Below are positions 5,945-7,389 of a stretch of 7,389 bases of DNA, in pieces. Positions within the stretch are counted from its first letter, which is position 1. Each line of letters begins with the position of its first letter. The position numbers were made by a program, and so were the translations under genes. Where the stretch lies: positions 1 through 7,389 of the forward strand of contig CALLYN010000561.1 of assembly GCA_937858455.1 (NCBI GenBank). The letters run 5' to 3'. The DNA comes from an uncultured Kouleothrix sp. Its GTDB lineage: Bacteria > Chloroflexota > Chloroflexia > Chloroflexales > Roseiflexaceae. The notes beneath the pieces were generated by a model. That model was not told where the DNA came from and ran no database searches. It worked only from the letters and a program-made list of their open reading frames with translations.

Positions 5945-6499
5945 TCAAGCCGAAACTCGAACATGGCGAAGGATTTCGTCCACGGCGCTGACAAGCGGCT
6001 GTGTTGCATCTATGACGATGCCGCCGCTAGGTATGTCTTCTTTCGTTCGATGCAGTCGCGCAACGAGTTCCTTTTCCTCTGGTTTTCCGCCCCAGTCAGC
6101 TGGGTCTCGCGCCACACGCTCATCAAGCCGCCGATACAATGTGTCAAGGTCGTTGACCTCAAGAACAAACACGCCGTCGAATAAATCGATGAATTTTGAA
6201 AAATTCCGCGAACCACCGCAGAAAAAAGAAAGAGCGTTGCTGTGATCAGCGATTACGGATTGCACTTTGCCGATATCCCAAAGTAAATGTTGCTGTTGCC
6301 ATACGACCTTATCCCACTCGCTCGCATGGACAGGTTCACTAAGCCGTTCGCCTGTCTCTGGATCGCCCCGATATTTCAACTCCCGGTCGCCATGGAGAAC
6401 GTGATAACCGCGCCGCTGCAATTCTTCAGCCACCGAGGTCTTACCCGTGCCGGAGACACCCTCAATAAGATAATTTCGTTTGCCCATCGGTCCATCCAT
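5945..6499 (-). CDS. P-loop ATPase, nucleoside-kinase-like
   Basis: A 184-residue protein of the AAA_33/AAA_18-type nucleoside/shikimate-kinase-like group. Walker A is GVSGTGKTS at residues 14-22. HGDREL (36-41) follows the first helix where kinases of this fold bind the acceptor substrate; SFFCGGSRNF (91-100) ends the Walker-B-like strand; VFVLEVNDLDTLYRRLDER precedes the lid; GIVIDATQPL is the late strand that contacts the nucleotide base. It probably phosphorylates a small substrate from ATP, identity unknown. Two starts are possible: ATG 6499 (MDGPMGKRN) and ATG 6487 (MGKRN). Homologues I recall start at the second, and neither has a clear ribosome binding site. It is the only gene of its unit (5641-6597), begins 98 bp from the core GTTCGGC and lies behind a possible promoter. 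Looks intact. Confidence 0.85.
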   Translation of the reverse strand: MDGPMGKRNYLIEGVSGTGKTSVAEELQRRGYHVLHGDRELKYRGDPETGERLSEPVHASEWDKVVWQQQHLLWDIGKVQSVIADHSNALSFFCGGSRNFSKFIDLFDGVFVLEVNDLDTLYRRLDERVARDPADWGGKPEEKELVARLHRTKEDIPSGGIVIDATQPLVSAVDEILRHVRVSA

Positions 6500-6540
6500 T
6501 ACTTGTCGACTACGTGTCGACTACTCTCTGTTCGCACTAC

Positions 6541-6569
6541 AGCATAGCAAGAACGACAGCGCCAAGCAA
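6541..6569 (-). promoter_or_regulatory. Possible promoter for the kinase-like gene
   Basis: On the minus strand TTGCTT (6569-6564) and TATGCT (6546-6541) are spaced 17 bp apart, with a TG one base before the -10 (extended -10 form TGCTATGCT). The matches are 3/6 and 4/6, so the call rests on spacing and position, 42 bp before ATG 6499. The leader also holds two copies of GTCGACTAC (6505-6513, 6516-6524). Confidence 0.3.
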
Positions 6570-6591
6570 GTGGTATCACGCTCGAACAGTT

Positions 6592-6718
6592 GCCGAACGA
6601 CCAGCATTCAGCCGCGCCGCACCAATAGGTCGGTATGAGTGTAAGCACGAAATCAGTTGCTGAAATGCCACCGATCTTGGGGCCGCGTAGCGGCATCGGC
6701 TGGAATGCATTGTTGGGT
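6592..6718 (-). repeat. attC-like recombination site between the peptidase fragment and the kinase unit
   Basis: The clearest site. On the minus strand it starts ACCCAAC (6718-6712, perfect RYYYAAC) and ends GTTCGGC (6598-6592, one mismatch to GTTRRRY). The left arm has GCATTCCAGCCG and the reverse complement of the right arm has GCATTCAGCCG: identical except for one additional C in the left arm, followed by a further GCCGC match. A single extra-helical base in the left inner arm is the defining asymmetry of attC sites and sets the orientation of the array to the minus strand. Total length 127 bp, similar to the long attC class. The short ORFs in its loop are chance. Confidence 0.72.
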
Positions 6719-6916
6719 TGCCCGTTGTCGTATCGGTTGACCGGCTACGGACTCCGATGCTTCTTGGGCTGACGGGTGGCCATTCACTTCAATCGCGTTG
6801 CCTCGCTCGAAGCAATCTTCCACAAAAGCAAGGCAGCGACCAGCATAGGCAGGAGAACCAAGCTTCATATTTGCCCACGTGAGCGCTTGTTCGATCATCT
6901 CAACGGTATCTGCCAT
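6653..6916 (-). pseudogene. N-terminal fragment of an NlpC/P60-like (CHAP/C40-type) peptidase
   Basis: From ATG 6916 the minus strand encodes 87 residues. The first 55 or so (MADTVEMIEQALTWANMKLG, then SPAYAGRCLAFVEDCFERGN and SAQEASES) match the opening of NlpC/P60- or CHAP-like cysteine peptidases, in which an AI.WA...LGS.AY.G.C..FV helix carries the nucleophile, here Cys28. The domain's His and third catalytic residue, which need about 60-100 further residues, are missing. After SESVAGQ the frame runs straight through the left core of the attC-like site (6718-6712) and stops inside the site's loop, so the last 20 or so residues are encoded by the recombination site. This is a 3'-truncated gene, probably inactive. 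AAGAGG 10 bp upstream favours this start over GTG 6928. It begins 59 bp inside its unit (6598-6975). Confidence 0.6.
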
Positions 6917-6969
6917 CAGGGTGTACACCTCTTATAACCAAACCAATGACATCGAAGGAGAGAATGGCA

Positions 6970-7084
6970 ACCCAACTAGAAATAGTAAGCTGCGTGGCCG
7001 ACTATGCCACATACGTGTGATAGCGTTCCATCAATTGCTGCCCATGATGCCGATATAGGCAGGCTTATATCTGTTTTAGCTGAC
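6970..7084 (-). repeat. Possible degenerate attC-like site ahead of the peptidase fragment
   Basis: GTTGGGT (6976-6970, minus strand) is a perfect GTTRRRY core at the expected place, about 55 bp before the peptidase fragment start. A partner arm may lie at 7084-7059: its AAGCCTGC matches AAGCTGC of the core arm with one extra base on the left, as in the other sites. The left core itself is poor (GTCAGCT), so the core is better supported than the full site. Confidence 0.35.
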
Positions 7085-7270
7085 GATGCGATGTTGTATA
7101 TGGATGCTCGTCCGTCTATTATTCGCCAGCGCATCGGCATTCCAGTGCCTACAGCTAGTATATATCTGTTTCCTGAGTATGAGGGTACACATCTTCCCGG
7201 CCTTCTCGACCGCGTCCGTGGCGTCCTGTGCCGCTGTAGGGCGATGCTGGAGGGCATAGGATTGCTGAGT

Positions 7271-7389
7271 GTTCTTGGGGGTCTCCGCGTGCCCCTGCCC
7301 CACGAGGGTGTTCGGGGCTCTGCATCCCCGCGCCCTGCTCTTCGTCTGAGGGCTTTCGGGGGCTCTGCGCCCCCGTGCCCCGCAGCAGG
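7271..7389. repeat. Three degenerate copies of a GC-rich hairpin repeat
   Basis: Two clear direct copies (about 7308-7338 and 7353-7383) share TTCGGGG, CTCTGC, CCCCG and GCCC blocks in the same order; a weaker third (about 7271-7302) precedes them. Each can fold: CGGGGGC/GCCCCCG with a 5-nt loop in the last copy and CGGGG/CCCCG in the middle one. The spacing is about 45 bp. The type resembles dispersed intergenic repeats common in Chloroflexota genomes, which is from memory and not tested. The array continues beyond the window. Confidence 0.55.

Larger units (their letters stand above)
6964..7389 (+). pseudogene. Unknown + strand ORF, probably frameshifted near its start, running off the right edge
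   Basis: ATG 6964 follows AAGGAG (6955-6960) and encodes MATQLEIVSCVADYATYV before TGA at 7019-7021. One base away, a second frame, open from ATG 7004 to the window end, continues as DSVPSIAAHDADIGRLISVL, then ADDAMLYMDARPSIIRQRIG and IPVPTASIYLFPEYEG. A one-base shift near 7018 would join them into a single protein. Codons in about 7020-7190 end mostly in T or A, unlike the GC3-rich genes around, which suggests foreign origin. From about 7265 the frame runs into GC-rich hairpin repeats, so the true end is probably before that and has been lost. I do not recognise the family. An overlapping minus-strand ORF (7303-7076) looks less protein-like. Confidence 0.38.

Noticed and set aside
5711..6184. 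157-codon + strand ORF overlapping the kinase 3' end and attC-like site
   Set aside because: Compositionally random, Ser/Arg/Pro-rich, antisense to conserved kinase motifs.
2424..6718. CRISPR array as the source of the recurring repeats
   Set aside because: The repeats are about 1 kb apart, each is an imperfect inverted repeat, and genes rather than spacers lie between them.

Overview
This 7.4 kb window looks like GC-rich bacterial chromosome, most plausibly from a Chloroflexota (Roseiflexus/Kouleothrix-like) organism. That assignment is inference from GC-rich codon use, the style of the hypothetical proteins and the GC-rich repeats at the right edge; no rRNA or marker gene fixes it. It falls into two parts.

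Left part (about 1-2350) is ordinary chromosome on the + strand: lgt, the prolipoprotein diacylglyceryl transferase; then a short convergent minus-strand region that reads like a small frameshifted gene ending 4 bp from the lgt stop; then a membrane protein that joins a DUF2892/YgaP-like transmembrane domain to a long helical extracytoplasmic domain. A 15-bp stem hairpin closes that gene.

Right part (about 2424-6976) looks like a cluster of integron gene cassettes on the minus strand. Five imperfect inverted repeats with attC-like architecture (2424-2525, 3386-3473, 4554-4606, 5635-5712, 6592-6718) and a sixth probable core at 6970-6976 separate single-gene units. Read on the minus strand, each ends in a core starting GTT (GTTRRRY or one mismatch), its left end resembles RYYYAAC, and in the clearest sites the extra unpaired base lies in the left arm, which fits cassettes read right to left. 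The units hold, in reading order: an N-terminal piece of an NlpC/P60-like peptidase; a P-loop nucleoside-kinase-like ATPase; an alpha/beta hydrolase; a scrambled unit with an AlkZ-like gene fragment, an IS110-family transposase remnant, an opposite-strand two-TM protein and a frameshifted small ORF; and a SAM-dependent methyltransferase. No integrase is in the window, so by itself it is a CALIN (attC cluster lacking an integrase); an integrase could lie to the right.

The right end (6964-7389) holds a + strand ORF of unknown function with T-rich third codon positions, probably frameshifted near its start, running into GC-rich hairpin repeats at the edge. The cassette genes share no pathway; they are the assortment of single accessory enzymes expected of a cassette array. 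Several small genes appear frameshifted, which could be true decay or assembly indels.
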